DNA of 64,000 nt from Ornithodoros turicata (GCF_037126465.1 NC_088201.1:190676031-190740030), one strand, 5' to 3'. Shown: positions 33,451-44,887, counted from the stretch's first letter. The notes: a model not told the origin generated them from the letters alone. Program-made: numbers and translations.

Positions 33451-35544
33451 GTACATGCCTGTTACGTGACGCACCCTGTATATTTTTTGGTTCCAGTTCA
33501 AAGCGACAACACGTTGTGTTTGCGTACCCCGCAGGACAATGTTGGAAAAAAAGAAGGAGGAAAAAACAAGACATCTGAATTATGTCCTTAACGCGCAAAC
33601 AGTAGATTTCCAATTCTCTGTGGCACAAAAAGTAGCAGTATAGTTAGTACTGTTCAGACTCTTGCGGTATATCATCATGTGCTTCGTAAATGTGAATCCA
33701 GAAAAACAAAAGTACACTGTGACATACAAGAACACAATCGGAGGTTGCTAGGGATGTTCCTCAATCACGTCTGAGACTCCATTATTCTTACTATATCTGT
33801 TTCTGTATTTGTTTATAATTTTCTGTCTATCTGGTGCTTCCTTTCTGTTTGTTTGTGTTTGGTTTTGGGAATAGAAAGCCTACATCATGGCTAACCTTTT
33901 CCTTCCTTCGTTTATCAGCATTAAAGGAGCCGTAAACAGGCCGCCAAACATTCCACAAATAATGGTACCCCAGGAAAGAACATATTCCCCCATGGGAGAG
34001 AGTAATTGAATGGCTTGGTGCGGTAATGATGTAAGGAAAAATTTGCACAAGATTAGGCAAAATTGGAGATAAGGACGCCTTTTTTGTTTTTCTTTTTCAA
34101 GGTGGAGTTTACGCACCAACTTATACTGCCGCAGTGCACAGTTTTCATTTTTATTTTTTCTCATGCGAAACAGGTCAGCATTTACCGACAGATGGCGGCC
34201 ACCCTTGAAAGCGATGTAAATTAGTTTACGTCGCTATTTGAGAGCCATTCGATTCAAGTGGAAGAGAATCGGCCCGTACATCTGGTTGAGTGGCAAATGA
34301 TGGTGGTAGGGTGGTTCTCAACAGCAGTGAAGCAGGCAACTTGAAACCCGTTGTACGCACGTCTACCACCTATGCTGTTCATTCACTTTTATCCTGAACC
34401 TGAGTCGCTGCATGTGTAAGCATTCGCAGGTTGTATGTAATGTGAGACCGTCGACATCTGAACGCTGGAGCGTTCGTCGTTTCTGGCTTTGCTCTCGATG
34501 CTTATCAAATAGATCGTCTAGCAATGTAGTCTGAGAGAATATGATTGTTTTCTTTTCGTTTTTTTTGGGGGGGGAGGGGGGGGCTCTGAATGGACTCTTA
34601 CAATATATTTCCATAAGTTAGCACATTACCGAAATCAAAAGTGCACCTGAAAGGGAAATCGAAACATCCAGTTTGAGCGTGTGAGAAGACACCAAAAAAG
34701 TAAGGCTTCATCTGTGACTTTTCCTGCCAAAATAAATAGGTTCATGATGAAGAATAGCAGCAAGAAGACAAGGACAGGGTAGAAGTAGACAGGTCGACAG
34801 CAGTGTTCCTATTCTTTGTTACTTCTTTGTTCCTATTGGGCAAAATAGATAGGTCACCAGCACCACCCAGCCGATATACGAATTTAATTAGCCCATATGT
34901 TGCAAGGCAGTGATGATATGGAAGCGATACGGATTTGGGTGCCTCTACTGACGCTCGCTCAGTTTTCGTCAACTGTCGTCACTTGTTAATTTATTTCATT
35001 TGCACCCTCACATATGGATGCGTTCATACGAGTTCTCTTCTTTGTTTTTCTTTTTTTTTTACAAAACCTAGATTGAACTGAATCAGAACCATATTCAAAA
35101 ATAAAAAAACAAAACAAACATCCCACATATCGTGGCGTCTTCGCAACCAGACATAATCAAGCCTATATGATGCCTCCCATATAGACTCCTGTAGCACTTG
35201 AGGACAGTGCACCATATACCATATTGCACTATACATATATACATAATTCCATGTACATCATTCTGCCATATACATAATTCTGTTGGGTGAGCTCATTGTC
35301 TATCCCACTCATAGATATCTTAAGGAGAGAGGCTAGAAGGAAAGGATCGCAGGAGACATAATGTAATATACTTCACTGCTCCGGCTTACATACCACATAC
35401 AGCGGAAGTGTACATAGCCCACCTGGATAAATGGTTGACGTGCTCCCTTGTTTAGCCGTTTGTACTGACGATGCCGGCTGTTTTGTTTTATATTCTTATG
35501 TAAGCTGGACAAGTATTTTACATTATGTCTTTGGCTGCCTACAG

Positions 35545-36333
35545 CTGTGTCTGCCTACGAGGCAACTGTTGGCATCCTGCATTTGGACTTACGAAGTCGC
35601 AGGGGAAGAAGGCCTCAACAGCTGCGTCTGCCTACGAGGCAACTGTTGGCATCCTGCATTTGGACTTACGAAGTCGCAGGGGAAGAAGGCCTCAACAGCT
35701 GCGTCTGCCTACGAGGCAACTGTTGGCATCCTGCATTTGGACTTACGAAGTCGCAGGGGAAGAAGGCCTCAACAGCTGTGTCTGCCTACGAGGCAACTGT
35801 TGGCATCCTGCATTTGGACTTACGAAGTCGCAGGGGAAGAAGGCCTCAACAGCTGCGTCTGCCTACGAGGCAACTGTTGGCATCCTGCATTTGGACTTAC
35901 GAAGTCGCACGGGAAGAGGGCCTCAACAGCTGCGTCTGCCTACGAGGCAACTGTTGGCATCCTGCATTTGGACTTACGAAGTCGCACGGGAAGAGGGCCT
36001 CAACAGCTGTGTCTGCCTTCGAGGCAACTGTTGGCATCCTGCATTTGGACTTACGAAGTCGCAGGGGAAGAGGGCCTCAACAGCTGTGTCTGCCTACGAG
36101 GCAACTGTTGGCATCCTGCATTTGGACTTACGAAGTCGCAGGGGAAGAGGGCCTCAACAGCTGCGTCTGCCTACGAGGCAACTGTTGGCATCCTGCATTT
36201 GGACTTACGAAGTCGCACGGGAAGAGGGCCTCAACAGCTGTGTCTGCCTTCGAGGCAACTGTTGGCATCCTGCATTTGGACTTACGAAGTCGCAGGGGAA
36301 GAAGGCCTCAACAGCTGTGTCTGCCTACGAGGC
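35545..36333. repeat. 77-bp satellite array, left segment (about 10 units)
   Basis: The unit CTGTGTCTGCCTACGAGGCA...GAAGGCCTCAACAG is exactly 77 bases (for example starts at 35545 and 35622). Units differ at a few positions: CTGTGT/CTGCGT, GCAGGGG/GCACGGG, GAAGAAGG/GAAGAGGG, TACGAGG/TTCGAGG. The array stops abruptly at 36333, where the (ATG)n tail of the master I-type element begins. All three plus-strand frames lack stops because of the unit sequence; I do not regard the resulting frames as genes. The same satellite resumes at 56945. Confidence 0.95.
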
Positions 36334-36364
36334 TTGATGATGATGATGATGATTAGGATTTTTC

Positions 36365-36397
36365 TGGCGCAGCGACTACAAAGGTCATAATGCGCCA
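36365..36397 (-). promoter_or_regulatory. 3'-terminal hairpin of master I-type element
   Basis: TGGCGCA at 36365 pairs with TGCGCCA ending at 36397, next to the (ATG)n run at 36336-36352. The same structure ends copies B, D and F. It is probably the RNA structure recognised by the element's own reverse transcriptase (inference). Confidence 0.75.
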
Positions 36398-36522
36398 ACC
36401 CTGGTTATGAACACAGATGAATTAAGTTATAAGAATAAAGTGAATGAAATTCAACCTAAAAATATACTGATGTAATTAAAAGAAGTGTCTGTAAAGTTTT
36501 CTTGCAGAAAGTAACTAAAAAG

Positions 36523-38167
36523 TTATAGGCTCCCAAGCAGGCCTATGTCCCTAAAAAAGTTCTCGACATTATCAAACGAAATGACAGGCTCATCACCCAA
36601 CAAGAGTGCTGGGTGAAGAGGTGTAAAATGCTTGTAGCATTCAGTGAAGTAGCGCTGGCGATAAGGTTCGTGTTGTGGGCATGTGATGAGAATGTGAAGG
36701 ATGGAGAGTTGCTCGTTACAATTGGTGCACCACGGTGGCTCCTCTCCTCGAAGTAGGTGGCCGTGCGATAAATATGTGTGCCCAATTCTGAGCCTGTGTC
36801 TCAGCACCTCCTGGAGACGTTGTTGAATTGTATGTACTTTATGCCCTACATGTGGTTTTATGAGATGAAGCTTGTTCAGAGCTTGTTCATCCCAAAACTG
36901 CTGCCATTTTGCGTTAATGGCCTTCTTTAATGTACGTCTGAAGTCATGGAAAGGGATGTCGAATGGGCTAATTTCTGATGAAAGAGCTGTTGCTGCGGCT
37001 CGGTCTGCAAGTTCATTTCCTGGGATACCAACGTGACTGGGCACCCAGCAAAATGTTAAGTTGTAACCTCTGTTTATTATCCTACTGGCCAAAGAACGTG
37101 CTCTATGGACTAAAAGGTTCTTAGCCCGCTGCAGACTACTCAGAGCATGCAGAGAGCTAAGAGAGTCTGTGTAAATTACTCCAGATTTAACATGCGTTTG
37201 CAATATGAAATTAAGCGCCAAGATGAGTGCATATACTTCAGCAGTAAAAATGGATGCTGCTGGATTTAAACGGTGTGACCGCATCACCGCTGAAGATACC
37301 ATGGCGCAGGAAACGCTGTCAGCAGTCCGTGACCCATCGGTGTATATTTCAGTGTGGTCACCAAAGGAATGTTTTACTTCGAAGAACTCTTGCTGAAGGG
37401 CTAGAGGCGACGTATCCTTTTTATTGTACTTAGTTAAGGAGTAGTTGAACTGTGGCTGTGATTGCCAAGGAGCACATTCGTCACCCTGTTCTAGGATCCA
37501 GGAGTCCTGATAGAAAAAGTTATAAAACTCTTGATACTGCAAGGCTCGCATGCTAAAAGGCCGTACCACTGATGGTCTGTTTACAAATAGTCGCTGAAGC
37601 CGTGTGCCTTGGACACAAAGCATGGCGGGATTCTGACAATGGCTTTTGACTTTAAGACTATAAAGAATAGTAAGGTAAGACCGTCGTCTGTCCAGAGACC
37701 ACTCATTAGACTCGACGTACAAACTTTCCACTGGTGAGGTGCGGAGAGCTCCAAGTGCTAACCGGAGGCCCTGATGGTGTACTGGGTCAATTAACCTGAG
37801 GACTGATGTACGAGCAGAACTGTAAACAATACAACCATAGTCCATCTTCGACCGAATTACTGATGCATATATTTTGTGGAGGGTTGTTCTGTCTGCTCCC
37901 CAAGACTTGTGAGCGATAACTTTCATGAGACTTAAAGACTTTATGCATTTTGCTTTTAGTTGCTTGATGTGCGGCAAAAACGTAAGCTTTCTATCAAATA
38001 CCACTCCCAGAAATTTGTGTTCTTCTCGGACAGCAATGTTCTCACCATTCATGTAAAGTGTAGGGTTCGAAAATAGTCCTTTTTTTCTCGTGAACAGAAC
38101 ACTGATAGTCTTTTCTGAGGAGAACTTGAATCCGTTCTGGTCTGCCCATTTAACCAGTCTGTTTATT
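36523..38167 (-). pseudogene. ORF2 C-terminal part of master I-type element
   Basis: The frame stays open from the insertion junction at about 38167 to the stop at 36523. It encodes the end of the RT thumb (KFLGVVFDRKLTF), the connection region, and a complete-looking RNase H domain: IYTDGSR (Asp), TAEVYALILAL (Glu), VIYTDSLSSLHAL (Asp), CWVPSHVGIPGNELADRAA (His and Asp). It ends with a C-terminal cysteine/histidine motif (CTNCNEQLSILHILITC). The rest of ORF2 continues at 43853. It is intact as a fragment but separated from its N terminus. Confidence 0.9.
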
Positions 38168-38168
38168 G
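38156..38168. repeat. Left 13-bp target duplication of element B
   Basis: AGTCTGTTTATTG here and at 43840-43852 is identical and corresponds to ORF2 codons of the master element, so it is a true target site. Confidence 0.95.
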
Positions 38169-38199
38169 ATGATGATGATGATGATGATTAGGATTTTCA

Positions 38200-38232
38200 T
38201 GGCGCATCGACAACTATGGCCATAATGCGCCA
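38200..38232 (-). promoter_or_regulatory. 3'-terminal hairpin of element B
   Basis: Arms TGGCGCA and TGCGCCA around 19 bases, next to the (ATC)n tail at 38169-38188. Confidence 0.75.
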
Positions 38233-38343
38233 AATGCTGGTGAGTGCATAAAACTGAGTTAAATATATACTGATGTAATTAAACAAAGACTATGTTTGTA
38301 AATAAAACAAGCTGTGGCAGTCTAAAATGGACAAGTTAAAACC

Positions 38344-41300
38344 TCAAAGCTTTTTGAGAATATTAATGTCTTCTAAAAACTGCAACACTTTTTGGAAAGG
38401 CACAGCTGGTTCGTCACCGATTAACAGGGTCGGGTGGAAAGGCAGGCAATACTTATAAAATTGTTGAAAGTGTTTCTTGCGTTGCTCCTCAAAAAAAGGA
38501 CATGTACAGAGAATGTGTAAAATGGTCAGCTGGACACCACACTGCACACATATAGGAGGGTCCTCACGTCGAAGTAAGAAGCCATGTGTCAAGTACGTGT
38601 GTCCAATTCTCAGTCGGGAGGCTAATGTATCTTGTAAACGGTTTGATGGACTTGACCCGGGACTTCTCACATAGGGTTTTATCACGTGCAACTTGTTATC
38701 CTTTTGTGTGGTCCAAAATTCCTGCCACTTTTGAGTGATCGCCCTCCTCAGCAGGGGTCTCAAATCCTGATGAGGAAAGGCAGTAGGGGTGATCTCACCC
38801 GAGGCCGCGGCCTCTGCAGCAGCCCGGTCAGCTTTTTCATTCCCCTGTATGCCTACATGGCTGGGCACCCAACAAAGGGTCAGGCGATAACCCCTGTTGA
38901 GAGCTGTGTTGGCAAGATATCGCGCTTGCTGGACAAGAGTGTTTTTTGTTCGTTGCAGTCCACAAATAGCATACAGAGCGCTGAGCGAATCTGTGTAGAC
39001 TACCGATGATTTAATTCCATTTTCAAGGATGAAGCGCAATGCTAGCATCAGGCCAATGATCTCAGCGCTGAAAATTGAAAATTTCTGTTGTAAGCGGCTA
39101 GCCCTTGTGACGTTCTCCGTTACCATAGCGCACGATACACCGGCTTCACTCTTTGATCCATCTGTATAGAAGGCAGTATGGTCGCCGAAGCTTTCCCTCA
39201 AAGTCTCAAACTCCTGCTTCAAAACTACAGTGTTTGTGTTTCTCTTGTTGTACCTTGTTAAGGAAACGTTTGACGGTATAACTAGCTGCCAAGGTGGTAT
39301 TCTTTCATTACATTTTGAAAGTGAAGAATAATCGAGTGTAAAACTGTACAATTCAGCATTTTGCCGTGTTCGCAAGCTAAATGGGCGAATTACTCTTGGC
39401 TTGTTCAAGAACATTTGCTCAAAACGAGTCTCCGTAACACATGAGAGTGCAGCGTGCTCTGTGTAGCTAGAAATTTTTATTGCATAGAGGATTCCAAGGT
39501 AGGCCCGTCGTCTCTCGAGAGACCACTCATTGCATTGCACATAGAGACTTTGCACAGGCGATGTTCGGAATGCTCCCAGGATTAATCGCAAGGCGTGGTG
39601 GTGAACAGGATCTATGCATTTCAGAGCAGATTGTCGGGCTGACCCGTACACTATGCACCCATAGTCAAGTTTAGCCCTGACAACGCAGTTGTAGATGCGG
39701 TGCAGCGTTTCACGGTCTGCACCCCAGGATCTGTGGGCGATAATCTTAAGAAGGTTCAATGCCCTCACACATCTAGTTTTCAAGTCCTTGATGTGGGGAA
39801 CAAATGTAAGCTTTTTGTCAAAGATGACACCAAGGAATTTGTGTTCGCTCTTCACAACAAGTTCTTGACGGTTCATTCTAAGCGAGGGATCGGGGAACAT
39901 CCCTCTGACTCTCGAAAATGGGACACAGACAGTTTTTTCAGCTGAGAATTTGAAGCCGTTCTCATTTGCCCATTTTACGAGATTATTGATGGTGATTTGA
40001 AGTTGTCTTTCACATCTCGATATGCTAGCAGAAGAGCATGAAATTTGAACATCATCCACATATAGCGAATATGTAACCGAAGGGGGAATGACATTTGCAA
40101 TGGAATTCATTTTAAGAATAAACAGAGTGACACTGAGCACAGATCCCTGCGGGACGCCATTTTCTTGTACAAATGGGCGTGACAGTGTTGTGCCAAGTTT
40201 GACCTTGAAGGTGCGTCCCCGAAGGAAGTCAGTGATACATTGCAACAGTTTACCACGTATTCCAACAGAGTACAAATCCCGAAGGATACCATACCGCCAA
40301 GTGGTATCGTAAGCCTTCCGCAGATCGAAGAAAACTGACATGCAGTGCTGCCTTCTTACAAAGGCTTCTCTGATGGATGTTTCCAATCGAATAAGATGGT
40401 CAACAGTGGAACACCCCGCTCTGAACCCACACTGGTATTTGTCTAATAACCCATTTTGTTCGAGGTAGTGTACCAGACGATGGTTGACAATTCGCTCAAA
40501 CGTTTTTCCTAAGCAACTTGTGAGGGCTACAGGTCTGTAATTGGATGGGTTTGAGGGATCTTTGCCTTGTTTCAGCAATGGGATAACTGTAGCCATCTTC
40601 CATGATGATGGCATCTGCCCCTTGTCCCAGATCTTATTGAAGAGTTTGAGCAGACCTTGTTTTGATCCTTCTGACAGGTGCATAAGCATGGAATATGTGA
40701 TACGGTCTAATCCAGGAGCACTGATTTTTACTGAAGACAGTGCTCGCAGGAGTTCCACCATTGTAAGAGGCTGGTTATACGAATGTCTCTCCCCACCTTT
40801 GACTGGAAAAACGTGTCTTTCGGATTGTTGCTTGACGAGCAGAAAGTTCTTGCTGTACTGAGAACTACTTGATACATCATGAAAATGTTGACCAAGCACG
40901 TCAGCCTGCTCACCCAAGTTACTACATGGAACACCATTGACCTCAAGCAGAGGAACTGAAAAGCCATTGTAGTCTCCTTTAATCTTTCGAAGCCTATCCC
41001 ATACTATTTTGGATGGAGTTCTTTGTGTCAAAGAGGAAACAAAGCTACACCAGGACGATCGCTTCGCCTGCTTTCTGGTCCATTTGGCCTTTGCACGTGC
41101 CTTCTTAAATGAAAGAAGGTTTGCTGGTGTTGGGTATCGACGAAAGATGCCCCATGCACGGTTTTGTTCCTTGCGTGTTTCCTTGCATTCATGAGTCCAC
41201 CAAGGCTTGGGGTGTTTGGGAAGACATCCAGATGTTTGTGGAATGGCTCGCTCAGCAGCACCTATAATTATTTGGGTGACAAGATTATTTGATTCCTCGA

Positions 41301-42108
41301 TCGACATTATCTCAAAAGACAAGGGCGCCAAATTGGCTTCTTCTCTGAACACATTCCAGTCTGCCTCCGACAGTTTCCACCGTGGTGGTCGTGTCATGAG
41401 ACTGTTTGTAGGGCCTCGGAAATGTAAGACTACAGGGAAGTGATCACTCCCCCGAGGATTCTGTTCGACTGTCCAGTCAAGAAACTGGAAAATGGATGGG
41501 CTGCATAGCGAAATGTCTATGCAAGAAAAATTTTGTGTTGAAGAGTTCACATAAGTAGGTAGCCCAGTATTCAGAAGACAGAGTGACCCCGAAAGGAGGG
41601 CCCTCTCCAACATTTTCCCCCGTGCATCTAGTTTTGAACATCCCCACAAAGGATTGTGGGCATTGAAGTCGCCTAAAATCATAAACGGCTGGGGAAGTTG
41701 ATTGCATAAGTCTTCGAAATCTCTTTGCTCTATTACCACTGATGGGGGCAGGTACATTGAACATACCGTGAGAGTCCTGTCGAGGCACACTTCGACTGCT
41801 ACTGCCTCCAAGTCTGTAACGAGTGGAAAGTGTTTTGCAGGTATGCACTGTGGAAGGACTACAGCCACACCACCGGATGCACGTGCGCTGTCTGTCCGGT
41901 CCTTGCTGAAAATATTATGTCTGCGGAAAGGATTTAAGTGTTTTTCGTGTAGGTATGTTTCTTGTAGGCAGAAACAGACAGCTCTGTACTTTTCAAAAAG
42001 ATCGTGTACATCATCAATGTTACTGTAGAGGCCTCGACAGTTCCACTGAAGGAATACCTGTCCCATAATTAGAATGGAAATTGGAAAGAGCAGAGGGACT
42101 CTGTACAT
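38344..42108 (-). CDS. I-type ORF2: endonuclease, reverse transcriptase, RNase H (1254 aa)
   Basis: Order of domains: APE-type endonuclease (about residues 16-232; QWNCRG, LQETYL, ILGDFNAHNPLWG, GSDHFPVV), reverse transcriptase (about 455-765; NYRPVALTSCLGK, VFFDLRKAYD, GVPQGSVLS, catalytic SLYVDDVQIS), RNase H (about 980-1110; FYTDGSKSEAG, FSAEIIGLMLAL, VVYTDSLSAL, WVPSHVGIQGNEKADRAA), and a C-terminal CVQCGVQLTILHILCTC finger. It nicks target DNA and copies its own RNA there. It starts six bases after the ORF1 stop; a second ATG (residue 15) lies just before the endonuclease and may be the true start. All catalytic motifs are present and there is no internal stop, so it may be functional. 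Confidence 0.95.
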   Translation of the reverse strand: MYRVPLLFPISILIMGQVFLQWNCRGLYSNIDDVHDLFEKYRAVCFCLQETYLHEKHLNPFRRHNIFSKDRTDSARASGGVAVVLPQCIPAKHFPLVTDLEAVAVEVCLDRTLTVCSMYLPPSVVIEQRDFEDLCNQLPQPFMILGDFNAHNPLWGCSKLDARGKMLERALLSGSLCLLNTGLPTYVNSSTQNFSCIDISLCSPSIFQFLDWTVEQNPRGSDHFPVVLHFRGPTNSLMTRPPRWKLSEADWNVFREEANLAPLSFEIMSIEESNNLVTQIIIGAAERAIPQTSGCLPKHPKPWWTHECKETRKEQNRAWGIFRRYPTPANLLSFKKARAKAKWTRKQAKRSSWCSFVSSLTQRTPSKIVWDRLRKIKGDYNGFSVPLLEVNGVPCSNLGEQADVLGQHFHDVSSSSQYSKNFLLVKQQSERHVFPVKGGERHSYNQPLTMVELLRALSSVKISAPGLDRITYSMLMHLSEGSKQGLLKLFNKIWDKGQMPSSWKMATVIPLLKQGKDPSNPSNYRPVALTSCLGKTFERIVNHRLVHYLEQNGLLDKYQCGFRAGCSTVDHLIRLETSIREAFVRRQHCMSVFFDLRKAYDTTWRYGILRDLYSVGIRGKLLQCITDFLRGRTFKVKLGTTLSRPFVQENGVPQGSVLSVTLFILKMNSIANVIPPSVTYSLYVDDVQISCSSASISRCERQLQITINNLVKWANENGFKFSAEKTVCVPFSRVRGMFPDPSLRMNRQELVVKSEHKFLGVIFDKKLTFVPHIKDLKTRCVRALNLLKIIAHRSWGADRETLHRIYNCVVRAKLDYGCIVYGSARQSALKCIDPVHHHALRLILGAFRTSPVQSLYVQCNEWSLERRRAYLGILYAIKISSYTEHAALSCVTETRFEQMFLNKPRVIRPFSLRTRQNAELYSFTLDYSSLSKCNERIPPWQLVIPSNVSLTRYNKRNTNTVVLKQEFETLRESFGDHTAFYTDGSKSEAGVSCAMVTENVTRASRLQQKFSIFSAEIIGLMLALRFILENGIKSSVVYTDSLSALYAICGLQRTKNTLVQQARYLANTALNRGYRLTLCWVPSHVGIQGNEKADRAAAEAAASGEITPTAFPHQDLRPLLRRAITQKWQEFWTTQKDNKLHVIKPYVRSPGSSPSNRLQDTLASRLRIGHTYLTHGFLLRREDPPICVQCGVQLTILHILCTCPFFEEQRKKHFQQFYKYCLPFHPTLLIGDEPAVPFQKVLQFLEDINILKKL

Positions 42109-42114
42109 TGTGTG

Positions 42115-43422
42115 TTAAGGGGGTGTGACCCTTGGCGGGGGGGGGCTCTGTTTATCCTTTGACTTGCCTCTACCTCGACCTCCATGTTTTTCTCTTTGCT
42201 CCTTCCCTTGGGAAGGAGCTCTCTGGTCCAGTGTACTTGGAAGACTTGACGATGATTTCTGCGACATGCAGTCATCATCGTCAAGCTCCATTGAGTGTGT
42301 GGCAGTCTGGGATGAGCTCCCAGTGAGCCCATCCCAGACTGAAACCGTGCCATCAACCTCCGTAGAGATTGTGGCGGGAGCCGGCGGAGGCGAACTCTCC
42401 GCAGACATTTCTTGTGTATGGGGAGTGTGGAGTGGAGGCCCACAAGTTTGGGTCTCCACGGATACTCTGAGTGGTGCCACTCCCCTACGCACCACCTCAG
42501 AAAACGTTCCTTTCTTTTGAAAGTCCAGCTGTGCTTTTGCTGCCTTGTACGTCAGTTTTTGTTCGGTCCTGATTCTAAGTATATCTTTTTCGTCTTTCCA
42601 GCGTGGGCATGACCTCGAATATGCCGGATGGCTGCCTTGACAATTGACACAGTGAAATTCTTTGCTACATGACTCCGGCGTGTGGTCATTACCGGCACAC
42701 TTTGGGCAAGCTTGTTGTCCGCGACACATCTGGGAGCTGTGGCCGAAACGTTGACATTTAAAGCATCGTCTGGGGTTTGGAATGAATGGTCGTACACGAC
42801 AGTTAATGTAGCCAGCTTTGATCTCTGACGGGAGTGTGTGTAGCTGAAAAGAGAGTATTACGTGCTTTGTTTGGACTTCCTTACCATCCCTTCTCATTAC
42901 AATGCGCTTTGCACATACAACCCCTTGATCCTTCAATCCTTCCTCGATCTCTGCTTCCGAACAAGAAAGGAGTTCATCCTCGGATATCACACCTTTCACT
43001 ATGTTTAAGGTGCGGTGTGTTGTGACCGTAACTTTGATGTCACCAACCTGTTTCACTCCTTGGAGTGCGGTACTCTGTTGTTTTGTGTGGACTTCAACCT
43101 GAAGATCCCCAGTGTTTAGCTTTTTAGCATTGTAAGACTTGCCTAGAAGTTTCTCTAGTTCCTTTGCTACTAGAAATGGTGATACTTTCGCAAGAGGTTT
43201 GGATTCATTGTCCGATTTTATCACAAGTACTTTGGGGAACCAGGGTTCCGGGTTTAAACTTACGACATCAAGTCTAACTCTATCGGTGCGACCCCTTTTC
43301 AAGGGTCGATCTTGATTTTTTGTGCTGGCTGAATCCATAAAGATATGTATGTAATTCAGTGCAGTGGGGTGCCGCCCACCACCGAGCCCAACCAGGGGAA
43401 CGTACGGTCTGCACGTTAACAC
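42115..43422 (-). CDS. I-type ORF1 (Gag-like nucleic-acid-binding protein), 435 aa
   Basis: The C-terminal half has three zinc knuckles in series (CFKCQRFGHSSQMC, CPKCAGNDHTPESC, CVNCQGSHPAYSRSC; about residues 220-270). Basic and Ser/Pro-rich tails follow, ending in PPPPRVTPP. The N-terminal part holds an RRM-like stretch as in other I/Jockey-type ORF1 proteins (LNTGDLQVEVHTK..). It coats the element RNA and helps form the retrotransposition particle. The real start may be MDSASTKNQDRPLKRGRTDR (about residue 29), which resembles the start of the element-D ORF1. Confidence 0.88.
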   Translation of the reverse strand: MLTCRPYVPLVGLGGGRHPTALNYIHIFMDSASTKNQDRPLKRGRTDRVRLDVVSLNPEPWFPKVLVIKSDNESKPLAKVSPFLVAKELEKLLGKSYNAKKLNTGDLQVEVHTKQQSTALQGVKQVGDIKVTVTTHRTLNIVKGVISEDELLSCSEAEIEEGLKDQGVVCAKRIVMRRDGKEVQTKHVILSFQLHTLPSEIKAGYINCRVRPFIPNPRRCFKCQRFGHSSQMCRGQQACPKCAGNDHTPESCSKEFHCVNCQGSHPAYSRSCPRWKDEKDILRIRTEQKLTYKAAKAQLDFQKKGTFSEVVRRGVAPLRVSVETQTCGPPLHTPHTQEMSAESSPPPAPATISTEVDGTVSVWDGLTGSSSQTATHSMELDDDDCMSQKSSSSLPSTLDQRAPSQGKEQREKHGGRGRGKSKDKQSPPPPRVTPP

Positions 43423-43839
43423 TTCCCCTGCACTATACCCTAGTGCAGCTTCTGGAGAGTGAAAGACTGCCCAAGGTTGACCCTTGCCGCCAAAGAAGGT
43501 GAAAAGAGGAAAAGGAGAGAAAGAAGGAGACCAAGGAAGAGAAAGTAATGAAAATGGAGATGGCGACTAGCTGAATAATCCTGGCCGGGTCTTCCAGGAC
43601 CACCCGACTATGGGAAGCAGGGGCCAAAGCGGTGTGTTGCTTTCCCGGAGGGGCCCAGAAGGGTCCTAAACAACCTCCGGGTCCACTCAACCGCCAGGAT
43701 CCCCCTTTCCCCAGACACGGGAAAGCCACGCACAGCTATACGTGGGGGTCTCCCTCCTGCGGCGACCCAACCGTTGGTGCAGGAGGGGGCTACTGCGGCT
43801 GCTGCCGGGCGATGGGGGCGCCAAGTTCCCGACGCCGGG
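43423..43839 (-). promoter_or_regulatory. 5' untranslated/internal promoter region of element B
   Basis: GC-rich region between the 5' terminus and ORF1. I-superfamily elements carry their promoter inside the transcribed 5' end. No individual core element could be named with confidence. Confidence 0.5.
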
Positions 43840-43852
43840 AGTCTGTTTATTG
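43840..43852. repeat. Right 13-bp target duplication of element B
   Basis: Identical to 38156-38168. Confidence 0.95.
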
Positions 43853-44887
43853 CCAGTTGTAGTTGCCTCTCACAAGTTGCCAAATTTGCAGAGGAGTATG
43901 AAATTTGAATGTCATCAACGTACAACGAATACGATATAGACGGAGGAATTGCAGTGGCTATGGAGTTCATTTTCACAATGAATAATGTCACACTGAGCAC
44001 GGAGCCCTGAGGATCTCCATTCTCCTGAAGAAATGGTTGTGATAGAGTGCTGCCCAGTTGGACCCTGAAAGTTCGATCTTGGAGAAAGTTAATGATACAG
44101 CGTAAAAGCCGGCCTCGTATCCCTAAAAGGTATAGATCCTGAATGATCCCATACCTCCAAGCGGTATCATATGCCTTTTCTAAATCGAAGAATACAGAGG
44201 CACAGTGACTCCGCCTGACAAACGCTTCTCGGATTGTGGTCTCCAAACGAACAAGATGGTCTGTCGTTGAACGTGCAGCTCGGAATCCACATTGGTACTT
44301 ATCAAGACAGTTATTGCATTCAAGATAATACACTAGTCGGTTGTTCACCATTCTTTCGAATGTTTTTCCCAAACAGCTGGTGAGGGCAATGGGCCTGTAG
44401 CTGGTGGGATTTGACGCTTCTTTGCCAGGTTTGAGAAGTGGAATTACAGTTGCTACCTTCCATGCTGTTGGCATCTGCACCTTATCCCAGACTTTGTTGA
44501 AGAAGTCTAGAAGACACCCTTTGGATTCCTCTGATAAGTGGGTGATCATGGAATAGGTGACCCTGTCTGGACCAGGAGCACTGACCTTCACTGAGGACAT
44601 TGCTCGCTGGAGCTCTACCATAGTGAACGGCTGGTTGTATGAATAATTTTCACCACCCACAGTTGAAATAACTTGCTTTTCTGCACGGTTCTTTACAGAC
44701 AGGAACGTTTTGCTGTAATGTGCAGAACTGGAAACATTATGGAAATGTTCACCTAGGAGGTCCGCCTGTTCGTCTAAACTCTAACATGGAACACCATTGA
44801 CTTGAAGGAGGGGAATGGAAAAACTCTGGTAGTCTCCTTTAATTTTCCGAAGCCTATCCCATACTTTCTTTGATGGGGTTCCATGTG
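43853..44887 (-). pseudogene. ORF2 middle part of master I-type element
   Basis: Encodes the fingers and palm of the reverse transcriptase (SYRPIALTSCLGK, VFFDLEKAYD, SVLSVTLF, SLYVDDIQIS), preceded by the endonuclease-RT linker (TPSKKVWDRLRKIKGDY). A stop interrupts the frame near 44783. Its low-coordinate end abuts the element-B duplication and its high-coordinate end abuts the TTAA at 44888-44891. The palm box reads GDPQGSVLS instead of the usual GVPQGSVLS. Confidence 0.88.

Larger units (their letters stand above)
29768..35544. other. Long stretch without recognisable genes
   Basis: Contains the inverted repeat at 30769-30917, an RFX-type X-box at 31902-31915, a 20-bp palindrome at 32369-32388, a palindrome-dense block at 32505-32700, and an AGTATTT-rich block at 33300-33450. 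Around 30421-30801 both strands are open for about 125 codons with no recognisable domain. T/G homopolymers lie near 34555-34585. I cannot support a gene. Confidence 0.4.
38169..43839 (-). mobile_element. Full-length I-type non-LTR retrotransposon B, 5671 bp
   Basis: It is flanked by perfect 13-bp duplications. On the minus strand it begins CCCGGCGTCGGGAAC, has a GC-rich 5' untranslated region of about 417 bases, ORF1 (42115-43422), ORF2 (38344-42108), a 3' region with the TGGCGCA hairpin (38200-38232), and an (ATC)n tail at 38169-38188. Both frames are intact. Insertion into a dead relative and a perfect duplication imply it is much younger than its host. The RNase H domain and two-ORF layout place it in the I superfamily; the exact clade was not determined. 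Confidence 0.93.

Noticed and set aside
35318..35345. TTAAGGAGAGAGG as the left end of K2, which would make the satellite part of K2
   Set aside because: No matching inverted end with TTAA was found right of K2 and the sequence does not match the K1 end.
35431..36390. Long plus-strand open frames (269-319 codons) across the left satellite
   Set aside because: They arise from a stop-free 77-bp unit read in three phases; all frames give the same permuted peptide and none has a start, domain or codon signature of its own.
43608..44660. An independent 350-codon RT gene with a novel C-terminal tail
   Set aside because: The tail is the 5' end of element B read through the insertion junction; the real frame continues at 38167 after the duplicated 13-mer.
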